Below are positions 22,419 through 33,410 of a stretch of DNA of 64,000 nt, piece by piece. The stretch covers positions 12,429,607 to 12,493,606 of the forward strand of contig JAUPFP010000002.1 of the NCBI GenBank assembly GCA_036925085.1. Direction: 5' to 3'. The notes under the pieces are model-generated. The model made no database searches, had not been told where the DNA came from, and saw only the letters and a program-made list of their open reading frames with translations. Position 1 is the stretch's first letter. Each line of letters begins with the position of its first letter. The stretch comes from Brachycybe producta (lineage: Eukaryota; Arthropoda; Diplopoda; Playtdesmida; Andrognathidae). A program made the translations under genes and the position numbers.

Positions 22419-25077
22419 GATGACCATACTTTTTTTTTTTAGGTTGAAATGATTTAAAACAAAATTGTGTGTTTTTTTAATATAAAAAAACATTAGATTT
22501 AAATTGAAACCACAAGAAGAAAAAAGGGCAGTGACATGATTTTAAACAAGGGAAGGGTCCTTGGACCTAAAATTCTGTATCACAACATTAAGAAATGAAG
22601 GGCCGTCGTCCTGTTCTCAACTGAAGACCCCCTTGGGGAAAGGAGGGGTCCCCCTCTCCATCACGTAATAGACATAAATAAATTAAATAGGGGAAGGGGG
22701 GGGGGAAGATAAAAATATATATCCATTATGTTTTATTTTTCACTTTGTTAACAAATTAATAATATTAAAACTAAAAAGTGAGATTAGGAACAAGTTATTA
22801 TTGTTTTGACACTTGAAATATAACAAATATAAGTTATATGTAATTTCTATGATGAAAAAACTCAATGAGGAAGTAAGTGGTCAGTCAGTCAGTCAGTCAG
22901 TCAGTGTGTATCAATGACCATTTTGGAAAAGCAAAACCAGCTACTTTTTTTTGTGTGGTCAGTTTCCGATTAAAGGGTATTATTAACATAAAGTATTAAG
23001 ATTAGTCTTCTTTTTTAATAGTTTAAGTTTTCTAATCATCAATCCAATTTCGTGTTGCTTTTTTTTTTTCCTTAGACATTTTTTTTTTCTTGCTTTCAGT
23101 GAGTGACCGACCGGCACCTTAATTAGTTCATAGAACTGACCATTCAACCGAATATCAGTTTTTAAAACCAATTTATTATTGTTTAAAATAATTCTCTCAT
23201 AATTTATAATCTTAAAAAAAATAAATTTAAAACAAATAGAAGACCAGTTCACATAAATATCATAAACACAGGAATTAAAATTGCTCAAATTATAATTGAA
23301 CCAAAAGCAAAAAAAAAAACATTTAAATAAATTTGGAATTTTTTTTAAAAAAAAAAATAAACACATTTTTATTAAAAAAAATAATAATAAGTGAAATGAA
23401 ATATTGAAAAATAAGCGATCCAATGTAATGTAATGTAGGTCTCATCATTTTGTGTGTTAAATTGAGGTTAGTAGAATGGACTTAAGAATGGTAATGTAGT
23501 AACTCTCGTGACTGACTTTCTCTCTTCTAATATTATTATTAATATTATTAATAATATCATTATTAATAATATTATCATATATTATTATTATTATTTACCA
23601 GTTGAAAACTCAAAGAGAGAAGAAAACAAGAAAACGGGTGAAAATTGGAATTTGCGAGTTGAAATTTGCCACTTATTAAATTAATATGAAAATCAAAAAT
23701 AAGTATTTTGAACGATTTATGATTAGAAGAAACGTGAACAATTCATTTACAAGTTACCTTAACTAGAAATTGAACCAAAAAAACCTGATCACATATTATA
23801 GGGGGGGGGGGGGGGGGGTACAGAAACACCGGATAAAATACACTATATGTTATACTAGTATGTTTGTCCGGGACTTCTGGACTACCCTGTATATATATAT
23901 TTAATATAGGCCTATATAAATGTAATATATAGGCCTATATTAAAATATAAACTTGACACGGTGTAACACTTTTATCATTCCTCCTCCTCCTTTTATATTA
24001 AAAAGTAAGGCCAAAACATTTATGCAAATGAAGTTGAAGATTGATGCAAATTTGAAATGCATCTTATAAAGCAAAATTAAAATATCTGCAGTAATTAATA
24101 TCTGTAATCATTAGAAACAATAACAGAAAATGTAAAACCAAAACCTTTTGCAGAATTAATATTTTTCTAACAAAATAAATAAGAAATTTATGCAACTTTT
24201 TGCAAATGCTACCCCCCCCCCCCCCCCCCCCCAACACACACACACCCACAAAAACGTATGCAGTTTACGCATTTTATGCAAATTAATTTTTGATTAATTA
24301 TTATTGTACATATAGTATCATAGTGGGTAAACTCCCAAACGAAATTGGAACTGTAATTTTGAGGTTTATTGCGAACATTTGGCCTGTACTTAAATTAGAA
24401 TAATTATAGATAAGTATTTTAAGTATTTATTTTTGATAAATACCATTTTAAAAAAATGTGAGATTTATTTATTATCTTCAAAAATTAAATAATAATAAAG
24501 GTTGGATTATCGTTATTTTCTATTTAGGTTTTCTTCTCTCATTTTTGCACCTGTCTTTAGGAGGAGTAACTTGAGATTCTTTTTTGATGAATTCGAACAA
24601 CCTTGTTCCGAAAATACTTTAAAGAGTATATATACTTAGAAGTTGACCAACAACAACAAAGTCCAGTTCACTTCATATAATAATAACGGATAGCCCTCTC
24701 CCTCCCCTCTCTTCTAAATCTGGGCATTTGGGTCAACACACAGATACAAAACACACCAATTTGTGAGTAACGGAAAGTCCACCATAAATAACAGTTACTC
24801 CAAAAGTCCAGTAACTCACGAAGTTACTTTGGGGGCAAATTACAACTCAGCATCAATTCAAGTTCACTGGGGTGCCAGATCATATTTAGCATTATTTATA
24901 TGGCACTTTAGCATCATTTAGCACTCACTCACTGTTTCAAGTAGCCTTACCGAATAACTAACTATATGTGAAAAATCAACCAAATCCCAATGTTCGGATT
25001 GTTATCCCAATATTAAAGCATATCTTTCTCCATTTGTAGCTCCAAGTGACAATTATGAAGTAAATCATCATCATTAG
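22419..25077. other. Spacer with homopolymer tracts, no gene seen
   Basis: Contains (AGTC)n at about 22880-22905, an A+T-only inverted repeat at about 23529-23600, a run of 18 G at 23801-23818 and a run of 21 C at 24212-24232. The longest ORF (minus strand, 22983-23423) is Phe/Leu/Asn/Lys-rich, as expected from biased A+T-rich DNA. Confidence 0.5.
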
Positions 25078-25235
25078 AGCAACTGCAATTATGCTCTTTT
25101 TTTCTAACCAAAAAGGCTGGTTAGAGGCTACATGTATCCGGTTGTCAACTACAGTTCCAGTTGTTGGTTGATCAAAACTGGATTCTTACTTCACAACTGA
25201 CCCCTTGGGCCACAGATTGAGAAACATTTTTGCTT
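25078..25235. mobile_element. TTAGAGGCTAG hairpin MITE, copy 2 (diverged)
   Basis: GCAACTGCAATTATGCTC, CTGGTTAGAGGCTACATG, then TTGTTGGTTGATC and GGGCCACAGATTGAGAAACA. The last words also occur reversed at about 21220-21260, so copies 1 and 2 are in opposite orientation. Confidence 0.5.
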
Positions 25236-25249
25236 GATAATTAGCATAA

Positions 25250-25385
25250 AAGGAAGCTGGAAGCGTGTGACGTCATAGGGGTTCACCAAAGAGTTCGATT
25301 GTGTCATTTTGTCTAATAGAAAAGGACAAAAGATACAAGTCAAACTTTTTGATCAAACCCACTCTGACGTCACCAGCTTCTAGTT
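25250..25385. mobile_element. Hairpin MITE carrying TGACGTCA octamers, copy 2
   Basis: GGAAGCTGGAAGCGTGTGAC with GTCATAGGGGTTCACC on the left (octamer 25268-25275); AAACCCACTCTGACGTCACC with AGCTTCTAGTTACAATG on the right (octamer 25365-25372). Same arm order as 22216-22418. Confidence 0.65.
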
Positions 25386-26447
25386 ACAATGCAGTGTGAC
25401 TGTAAATCATGATTGAGAAAAGAGAAAATTGGTATTTTAATATTCTGAAATAATAATGTAGGTAAATTTCAGCTCAGCTATTTAAAACTTGCATAATATT
25501 TCTCTCATGTTCTGTATGTATAATACAATAACTGACCAATTGACCACTCGAATATTAATCACGCCTAACAATGTTCTAACAAGAAAAGAATTAAAGGGAG
25601 AGAGAGAGAGAGAGAGAAAATAGTTAATTTTAAACTATTGCCCAATGATAAATAATAATGTTAATAATAACAATGGCAGCAGCCTACATTTGTCAGATCA
25701 AACTATATTCATCCATCCATATATTGAGTGTTTCCCATTGTTATTGTTATTATTGTTGTTGTTGTTATTTTCACAGCTATAAACACAAACCACAAATCAA
25801 ATGGATTTCTATTTATATATAATAATAATAATAATAATGAATATTGAGAAAAAAAAGAAATTGCTCAGATTTTAAAATTGTATATTGAAATTAGAGCCCC
25901 CAAAATTTGAACCCCATTTGACTTGAACTATTTTTATTTCTTATCTTCTCTCACATAGAACTGTAAATAATAAACAATATTAAATCGAACCGATCTCCCC
26001 TTCAAACCGAATCCAAACCCCATTATTATTATTATTATTAATATATTATAATACATTTATATAACCATTGAAGTAGAAATACTGGAAATTTCTTTTAACT
26101 ACAAGATTCTAAAATAAACAATGTCAATAAAAAGTAGGAAGTTAATATATTTAGACATCTTTATGTAATAAAATAACAACAATTCAATATATCAATATTT
26201 ATTGTGTTTGTTTAATAAAACCAATGACAGGTAGTTTCAAAGTTAATAAAAAAAAAGTTGAATTATTATTATTTCCTATTTGTAATAAATGAGAATCAAA
26301 ACATCAATCAATAATGACGTCAATTCAATTTTAAACTTTTTCTAAAAAAAATGCCACGAAAAAATCATGGAACTGATTTGGAGATAATTTATAAAATTTT
26401 AATAATTAAACAAGCGCCAAACTGACAAAAATTGGCAGCTAATCACT
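25386..26447. other. A+T-rich spacer
   Basis: Short (GA)n at about 25598-25617, (AAT)n patches near 25820 and 26020, and a TGACGTCA octamer at 26315-26322. No gene seen. Confidence 0.55.
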
Positions 26448-26920
26448 ATGGTGTTTGTTTGTTCAATTTGGCGCTTGTTTAGTTTTGCGCTTATTCAGTT
26501 TTGCGCTTGTTCAGTTAGGCGTTTTTCGAGTTTGGCGCTTGTTCAGTTTTGCACTTGTTCAATTTGGCACTTGTTCACTGGTGTTTTTTTTAGTTTGGCA
26601 TTTGTTTTATTTGTGCTTGTTCTGTTTGGCATTTTTCCAGTTTGGCGCTTGTTCACAGTTTGGCGTTTTTCCAGTTTGGCGCTTGTTTTCTGTTTGGCGT
26701 TTTTCCAGTTTGGCGCTTGTTTTCTGTTTGGCGTTTTTCCAGTTTGGCGCTTGTTCTCTGTTTGGCGTTTTTCCAGTTTGGCGCTTGTTTTCTGTTTGGC
26801 GTTTTTCCAGTTTGGCGCTTGTTCTCTGTTTGGCGTTTTTCCAGTTTAGCACTTGTTCCGTTTTGTGCTTGTTCACTTTGGTGTTTATTTAGTTTGGAGC
26901 TTGTTCAGTCGCCGCCTCAC
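26448..26920. repeat. Minisatellite with a 34-bp unit (GTTTGGCGCTTGTT / GTTTGGCGTTTTTCCA)
   Basis: From about 26640 to 26850 an 18-nt word GTTTGGCGCTTGTTTTCT alternates with a 16-nt word GTTTGGCGTTTTTCCA, a 34-bp period; the flanks hold looser copies. Because the unit has no stop and 34 is not a multiple of three, several frames stay open on both strands, so the ORFs here are by-products. The same GTTTGGCGCTT(A/G)TTCAG word forms the perfect palindrome in the GLRX5 intron at 61403-61475. Confidence 0.85.
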
Positions 26921-28123
26921 CTGGCATTCATTTCAATTTTATACCAGATTATCAATCAGTATATAAGGATTTTTATTTGGTAAAATCAACTCCATTCAGG
27001 AGGAATTATGGTCAATTTGAAAACTGGACGACAGTGGACAACACCACACATTTTGTCCAGTTATGAAGTATATTTGATATATAGTAATGGTCATCATGGT
27101 CAACATCAATCAATATATAAGGACCCATCATCCTCTCATCATAAGAATTATATATATAATAATGAATATTCATTGTTTATTCGTAAATTACACAGACAGA
27201 CGTCATGTAAGACGAAAAAAAAAAACAAGTTATTCGAAAAAGCTCAAACAATTAACATTTATAGACATAGATATAGGTGGGTTCATTGACCCAAAAAATA
27301 ACTAAAGAATGTTTCGTATTTATTTTCTAGGCAGATAGATAGACAGATAGATAGAGATACTCGTTAAACAAAAAAAAAAAAAAAACGTCCCAGGACGTTT
27401 CTTTCTCTTTTTGGAATCAGAGAGAGAGAGAGAGAGATGGGTGTAAACCAAAAAATACAACTTTAAAAGTTGAACGAAAAATTGATAATATATTTTATAA
27501 TTCACTATCTAATTGAATTGATAAACAACTAAAACTCACACCCACACCTCTTGAATTAAAACAACAACATCGTAAAATATTCATTATTTATGGTGAAAAA
27601 TAAACAATTCAATTTAAAACTATTTTGTTTCCTCCCAAAATTCACAACTTTTATTAAAAAACAAAGATTAGAATTATTATTTATTTTTATTAATTTTCAA
27701 AGTAAATTTCATTTAAAAATGATCGAATTTTCACGTTATTTTTTTTTTTTGCGTCAACGTCAACGTTTTCTGCTTCAAATTGTGGCTAAAAAAACAAGTT
27801 TATCTTTAAAAGAAATCGGTCATGAAAATAAATTTTTAACACATTCACCTACTATTCTAGTTTCTAAATTCTAAATTTATCATTTTTTCTTTTCTCTTAT
27901 AAAATATTTCTTCTTGTTTAAATTTCATTTTGCAATTTATTATGTAAATCATTTTACAATTTGCAATAATAATAAATACACGTTAGAAAAAAAAATTACT
28001 TTTTGAGTGACGACACCTTTTAAATTTTGAAACGTTTTCATTTTTAAAAGCATAATTTATAATAATTTGGGCGGATAGAAAGAAAGAGAGAGACATGTCC
28101 AGCTATTAAGTGTTGAATGACCC

Positions 28124-28175
<52 letters not shown>

Positions 28176-28484
28176 GACCACACTAATTATGTTCGACCTC
28201 CTCCTCCTCCTCATCTTCTTACAAAACGAAGTTCCACTTATCAAACGGGATTAAAGCCGATTCATTTAATTAATGTTCATTAACTGACAAAGTGACAACC
28301 AACAAGCAATTGCTTTTACTTAAATGCATTTAACAACCATGTGAGGGGTGGGTGGTGGAGCTGAAACACTTTCTCCGATCATGTGCGCCAACACACTTAT
28401 CTGGGCAGAGGAGGGGCGAGCGCGCCTGCTAATGAACCATTGGTCCACATGATATTAGAAAAATGCTGTTATTTATGAACGCAG
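26921..28484. other. A+T-rich spacer
   Basis: (GATA)-like and (GA)n patches at about 27330-27437, poly-A at about 27369-27385, a CTAG-type arm fragment CTATTCTAGTTTCTAAATTC at about 27850, and (AAT)n at 28123-28169. No gene seen. Confidence 0.55.
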
Positions 28485-29300
28485 AAGGGCCCAACAGACT
28501 TCAGAGGACCATGAAAACCCATAAATCACTTGCAATGAATTTTCGAAGTTACAAATCCATGAGGAATCATAGAAAAACTTCAATGATGCCCACTTTGAAC
28601 TGGTGTAACTGTCAAGCGTGCATTGCACACTCTAAATGACAACATCACTGCAATCCAGACTTTTCTGGGAATGCATCGATTCCAACATTTCCATTCCCGC
28701 TCTTCTGGTTCGCATGCAATGAGTTTTTGAAGTTGTATAAATATTCCAAGACCATGAATATTTTCAAAAAATGGCAAGAAAATGTCTTTTATCTAAATGC
28801 CCTGAAAAGCACTGAAATGAACTCACGACAGCCTAACAGACTTCCAATGACCATAAAAACCTATAAATCACTTGCAATGAATTCTCAAAGTTAAACTTCA
28901 TGAAGAACCATAGTAACATTTCAACTATGTCCACTCTGAACTGCATAACTTTTGAACGGGTGCAGTTCCCACTAGAATTGAATACATCCTTGCATTTCTG
29001 AAGGTCCAAGGAATGCATTGCATCTTCCACACCCACTTTGAACTGGTGTAACTTTTGAAGCGTGCATTGCACACTCTAAATGAAAAAAATCCCTGCATTC
29101 GAGACTGTTCTGGGAATGCATCGATTCCAACATTTCATTTCCATTGCCCCTGAATTTTAAAAGTTATATAAATATTCCAAGTCCATGAATATTTTCAGAA
29201 AATGGCAAGAAATGTCTTCCAGATGCTCTGAAAAGCACTGAAATGGACTTAGGAGGGGGCCCAACAGACTTCCGAGGACCATAAAACCCCATAAATTCAA
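28485..29300. repeat. Satellite-like tandem block
   Basis: CCAACAGACTTC recurs at about 28491, 28834 and 29262. Between them the same series repeats: ATAAATCACTTGCAATGAAT, CCCACTTTGAACTGGTGTAA, GCGTGCATTGCACACTCTAA, GGGAATGCATCGATTCCAAC, AAATATTCCAAG and TGAAAAGCACTGAAATG. The unit is roughly 340-430 bp, with two full copies and partial ones. The ORFs on the minus strand follow the repeat and are not genes. Confidence 0.8.
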
Positions 29301-29516
29301 AAAAGTAAAAATTGTCAAAAAAATGAAAATTTCATGAATATTTTCAAAAAAATTTTTTTAACATTTTTTTCCTAATATTTTGTTCTTACATTAATTTTGT
29401 TCTAATATTAAAGTTCTAATCCAAAGCAAAAAGCTGTCTGAAAAATGTATTAATAAAAATAATTAACTCATAAAATAGATTTTTGTGGGGGAGAGGGTGA
29501 TGTAGGGTAGGGACGA

Positions 29517-29678
29517 ATGGAAAATTTTTGCCCACAAAAAATTGTGTACCGAGTACGTCCCTGGTGTTCAGGTTCAGCCACGAGTGGCGAACACCGCCTG
29601 TTTGTCATACCAGTTGAACGCATTGACAGCATTCCATTGTGTGAAACAGCCAACGTCAACCACTACGTGACGACATAA
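29517..29678 (+). CDS. Short coding-like ORF of unknown origin (53 aa)
   Basis: ATG 29517 to TAA 29676-29678. The product starts MENFCPQKIVYRVRPWCSGS and ends HRLFVIPVERIDSIPLCETA NVNHYVTT. Its base composition is richer in G+C than the flanks, and the amino-acid mix looks like a real protein rather than a translated repeat. No family recognised; it may be a terminal exon or a gene or transposon fragment. Confidence 0.25.
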   Translation: MENFCPQKIVYRVRPWCSGSATSGEHRLFVIPVERIDSIPLCETANVNHYVTT

Positions 29679-29699
29679 AGTGGTCCGTGTGGATGGGTG

Positions 29700-30451
29700 G
29701 CCAAAGCTGACTGTATTGGAGGCTATTATTTATTATCTAAACAAATTTGAGATTTAGCCCTTGTCACTCACTACCCTTAGAAATAATTCTATGCACCGAG
29801 CCCTTCGACCTCCTGAGACATTAAGGCTCCAGTCTCAAAACATACATTTCTTCAAAAAAAAAATTGTATTATTATTCAAATAAAACTAAATTCATAACAA
29901 AAGTTGATTGTTGATATGAAAGAAATAGTTGATTACTTTTTTGTGTTTGTTCTAAATGGTTTTCATAATGAAGTTGAATGTGATATAAGTGTTAGATAAG
30001 TGACCGACCACCCAACCGACCGACCGACCGACCGACCGACTCGGTGGCTCCTCTTAAGAAATTTCTCCAAAAAATTCTATAGAAATTCTCTTTTAGTAAA
30101 AATAAGAGAAAAGTGAAAACTGTGTTACTTATATTATAAATATAATAAAAGAAATCGTGCTCCAAACATTCTTTATAATGAAAAAAACCAGTAAATACAA
30201 CAAGAGAGACTTGACTAACCACGATTTTCTATTTTTTGTTGCTAATTTCGAGCTCCCACTTTGGGCCCCCCCCCCCCTCCTCTCTTACCACCTTCCATCC
30301 AAAATATCTTATAAGATACTTATGATAAAAATGTAGAAATTATTAATTTTGGTGTTTGTGCTAAATATGTATTTGTGCAAAATGAATAATTTATGCTACA
30401 AGACACAGAAAGTGAAAATAATTTCAAAATGGACGGGTTTTTTTTTTTTTA
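29700..30451. other. Spacer with a (CCGA)n tract
   Basis: (CCGA)n at about 30011-30040 and a C-rich run near 30267-30277. Otherwise A+T-rich with no supported gene. Confidence 0.55.
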
Positions 30452-30745
30452 AATAAACAGCTAATTTTCAAACTAGTTATTTCTGCCTTTTTTTCAAAAA
30501 ATTAAAGACAAATTGAAAATGTTTGAAGAAACTAGAACGGGGTAAAACAAAATCACTTAAAATATTTTCATGTTGATATCATTCAAAATAAACTTTTAGT
30601 TAGTTTAGTGTTCGCTTAAAGTTATGTCATTTTCAAACTTGACATAAAAAAGTTTATTTTAAAAGATATCAACATGAAAATGATCTCAAGTGATTAAGCT
30701 ACCCTTCTAGTCTCTTAAAACAATTGGCAGTTTCATCTTAAGATG
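30452..30745. mobile_element. CTAG-foldback MITE, copy 12
   Basis: Outer AAACAGCTAATTTTCAAACT; left GAAGAAACTAGAACGGGG; inner TTTCATGTTGATATCATTCA and AAAGATATCAACATGAAAAT; right CTACCCTTCTAGTCTCTTAA. First of three copies lying end to end. Confidence 0.8.
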
Positions 30746-30751
30746 TTTAAT

Positions 30752-31030
30752 AATGAAGAACTAATTTTCTAACCTTGATTATTCTGCGTTTTAACAAAAC
30801 AAAAACAACACTAAAGCGAATTAGATATTTGTTAGAAACTGGAAGGGTAGCTGAATCACTTAAAATAGTACTTACATATTGATATCTTGCAAAATAAACT
30901 TTTTATACATAATAATTTTTTTTTAAAAAAATCTTCAAACTCGCATAAAAAGTTTATTTTAAACGATATCAACATGAAAATATCCTTCAGTGATTGAGCC
31001 ACCCTTCTAGTTACTAAAATAATTTATAAT
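30752..31030. mobile_element. CTAG-foldback MITE, copy 13
   Basis: Outer ACTAATTTTCTAACCTTGAT, TATTCTGCG; left TTGTTAGAAACTGGAAGGGT; right GCCACCCTTCTAGTTACTAA. Directly follows copy 12. Confidence 0.8.
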
Positions 31031-31035
31031 TCAAT

Positions 31036-31316
31036 AATAATATCACTTCAATGTTAAGAATATCTTTCAAAATAAACTTTGATGAACAATAAATTTAAAA
31101 AAAAAGTATCATCTTAAAGTTTGATTCTTTTTTAAAGCTTGCAATATAAAGTTTATTTTAAAAGATATTCAAACATGAAAATTGCTCTGAAGTGACTGAA
31201 GTACCTTTCTAGTTTCTAAAACACTTAAGTTTCTGTTTCTTTGGAAGATAGAATAATCAAGATTAGGAGGAGGCGGAGGAGGAGGAGGGGCGTTTACCCC
31301 TTTAAAACCACCCTTT
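31036..31316. mobile_element. CTAG-foldback MITE, copy 14 (left arm shortened)
   Basis: Inner AATATCTTTCAAAATAAACT; right GTACCTTTCTAGTTTCTAAA, ACACTT, then AATAATCAAGATTAGGAGG and GGGGCGTTTACCCCTTTAAA. The right outer arm is complete; the left core arm is missing. Confidence 0.75.
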
Positions 31317-31719
31317 AACAAAGTGTGAAATAAACACACTTTTTTTTAAAAAAAATTCTTTTTAAATTCTCTTTTGTTAACCCAGTTATAAATTCCACTT
31401 GATGTTATTTAGGATACGGTAATGGTCTTCTCTTAATCCGCACACGACTTTTAATGTTTCTCCTTAAGTTTTAATTTTCCAATGTTATATTTCAATGTTG
31501 CCTCTTAATTTAGCAACACTTTTGGTTTTTATTAAAACAAAAGGGTTATGACGTCATTTTATATATTATATAAGGACGGCCGAAAGGGGGGGGGGAAAGG
31601 ACCTTTAAATTTTTAAGAAGGATTTTCGTCGTAAAAAGTGTTGAGCTCGTTAATTATACACCACAAGAGAGCGAAAATATAGGTCATTTTATAAAAGGGC
31701 GCGAAAACAAAAATTAATA

Positions 31720-31782
31720 AAACACCTCTCTCTCTCTTTCTATCTCTCTCTCTCTATCTCTCTCTCTTTCTCTCTCTCTCTT

Positions 31783-31833
<51 letters not shown>

Positions 31834-31903
31834 CTCTTCTGTCTATCTATCTCTTTCTTTCTCTATCTCTCTCTCTTTCTCTCTCTTTCTCTATCTCTCT
31901 CTT

Positions 31904-31972
<69 letters not shown>

Positions 31973-31994
31973 TATATCTCTCTCTTTCTATCTT

Positions 31995-32027
<33 letters not shown>

Positions 32028-32146
32028 TTCTCTCTCTCTCTATCTTTCTCTCTCTCTCTATCTTTCTCTCTCTCTCTCTCTCTTTCTAACTCTCTCTCTT
32101 TCTATCTTTCTCTCTCTTCTCTCTCTCTCTCTCTCTCTTTCCAAAT
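31720..32146. repeat. Long (CT)n microsatellite with TTTCTATC interruptions
   Basis: About 430 bp of CT dinucleotides broken by TTTCT, TATCT and CCT words. All C and T on the plus strand, so it is a long polypurine/polypyrimidine tract. Confidence 0.95.
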
Positions 32147-33029
32147 TAAAGCTACTAATTAAAATTTAAAACTTTAAAATAATAATGTGCCGTAAAAGCG
32201 TGAATAATTAATTTCTTAAAATTCTCAAAGTGTTTCTTTTTATTTTAAAAGTCAAGGTGGTTCAATAGAGAAAAAAAAAATTCAAGCCATAATATTTTTT
32301 ATGAAATTTTTTTATATAAAAAATCATTCTTTTTGTTTAATGTAAAAATTAATAACTAGAAACGCTTTTTTTATATAAATATTTTAAGGGCGTTAAGAAT
32401 GAAAAATAATAATAAATGGCCTCTTCAAGTGGACCGTGTCCAACGCCCATGGATTTTTATAATGTAAAATAAAAGGGGGTCCGCGCGCGGGGGCCCCACC
32501 CATATCTTTGATAAATAATTTTGTATTTTTCACATTATGAATATTTTTCACAGTATGAATGAATGGAATTAATTCTCTCTTTCTATCTCTACATATCTAC
32601 ATACATGTATGTATATATAGTGCAATTAATAAAAGACTGACCACCACCCTTCAACTGACCACTAGGTACTACTGCCCAATACATACGGTGGTGGTAGTTA
32701 AGATACTAGATAGTGGGCTCCTGGGCTTAAATAAAAAAGTAGAAAGAAACCCCCTGAGGACAAATTCATACATTCAGAATTTCAGAATAAAAATGAGGAC
32801 ACACAAAAAAAAGGTTTATTTTTAATAAAATTTCGGAATTTGTTCAGTAAAACAACAACGAAAAAAAATCCCTTAAAAGTTTCACTTGATATTAATATTT
32901 AATAAATGCATTAAATTTGACATGTGCCATTTTAAATGAATTTTCAAACACAATTAATAATTACTCTCTCCTCCACCTCTGGTCAACACCTGCGTTTCAA
33001 AATAAAACATAAAAATAGAAGAAAAAGCT

Positions 33030-33235
33030 CAAAAGAGCAATTCACGTTAATATCTTTTAAAATAAGCGTTTTCTGTCTGCACTTTTAAAAAATGACCCAC
33101 AGTGGACGAAGATTTTTTTTAAATATTTTATTTTTATAAAAAGTTTATTTTGAACGATATCAATCAGCATAAAATACTATTAACTGATTCAGCTACATGT
33201 TTTAGTTTTTAGTTCAATTTCAATTTCTCCTTTTT
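33030..33235. mobile_element. CTAG-foldback MITE, copy 15, degenerate
   Basis: CACGTTAATATCTTTTAAAA on the left, AAAGTTTATTTTGAACGATA and GATTCAGCTACATGTTTTAG on the right. Confidence 0.55.
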
Positions 33236-33269
33236 TCTGAAACGTTGAATAACCTGATATGACGAAAAC

Positions 33270-33410
33270 CAGCTCTCGTTCATTCATATCTTTAAAAATA
33301 AACTTTTTTTTTATGAAAAAGCTTATACATGTATTAAAAAATATCAACATCAAAATATCCCTAAGTGAGTGAGTTACCCTTCTAGTTTCTAAAACACTTA
33401 CGTTTTTTTT
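33270..33410. mobile_element. CTAG-foldback MITE, copy 16, short
   Basis: TCATATCTTTAAAAATAAAC on the left; AAAATATCAACATCAAAATA and GTTACCCTTCTAGTTTCTAA, AACACTTAC on the right. Confidence 0.6.

Noticed and set aside
22983-23423. 146-codon minus-strand ORF
   Set aside because: Phe, Leu, Lys and Asn from A+T-rich DNA, no domain, no start context, crossed by poly-A runs.
26448-26983. Several overlapping ORFs of 89-145 codons on both strands over the GTTTGGCG array
   Set aside because: The 34-bp repeat unit has no stop in any used frame, so open frames on both strands are automatic; the products are simple repeats.
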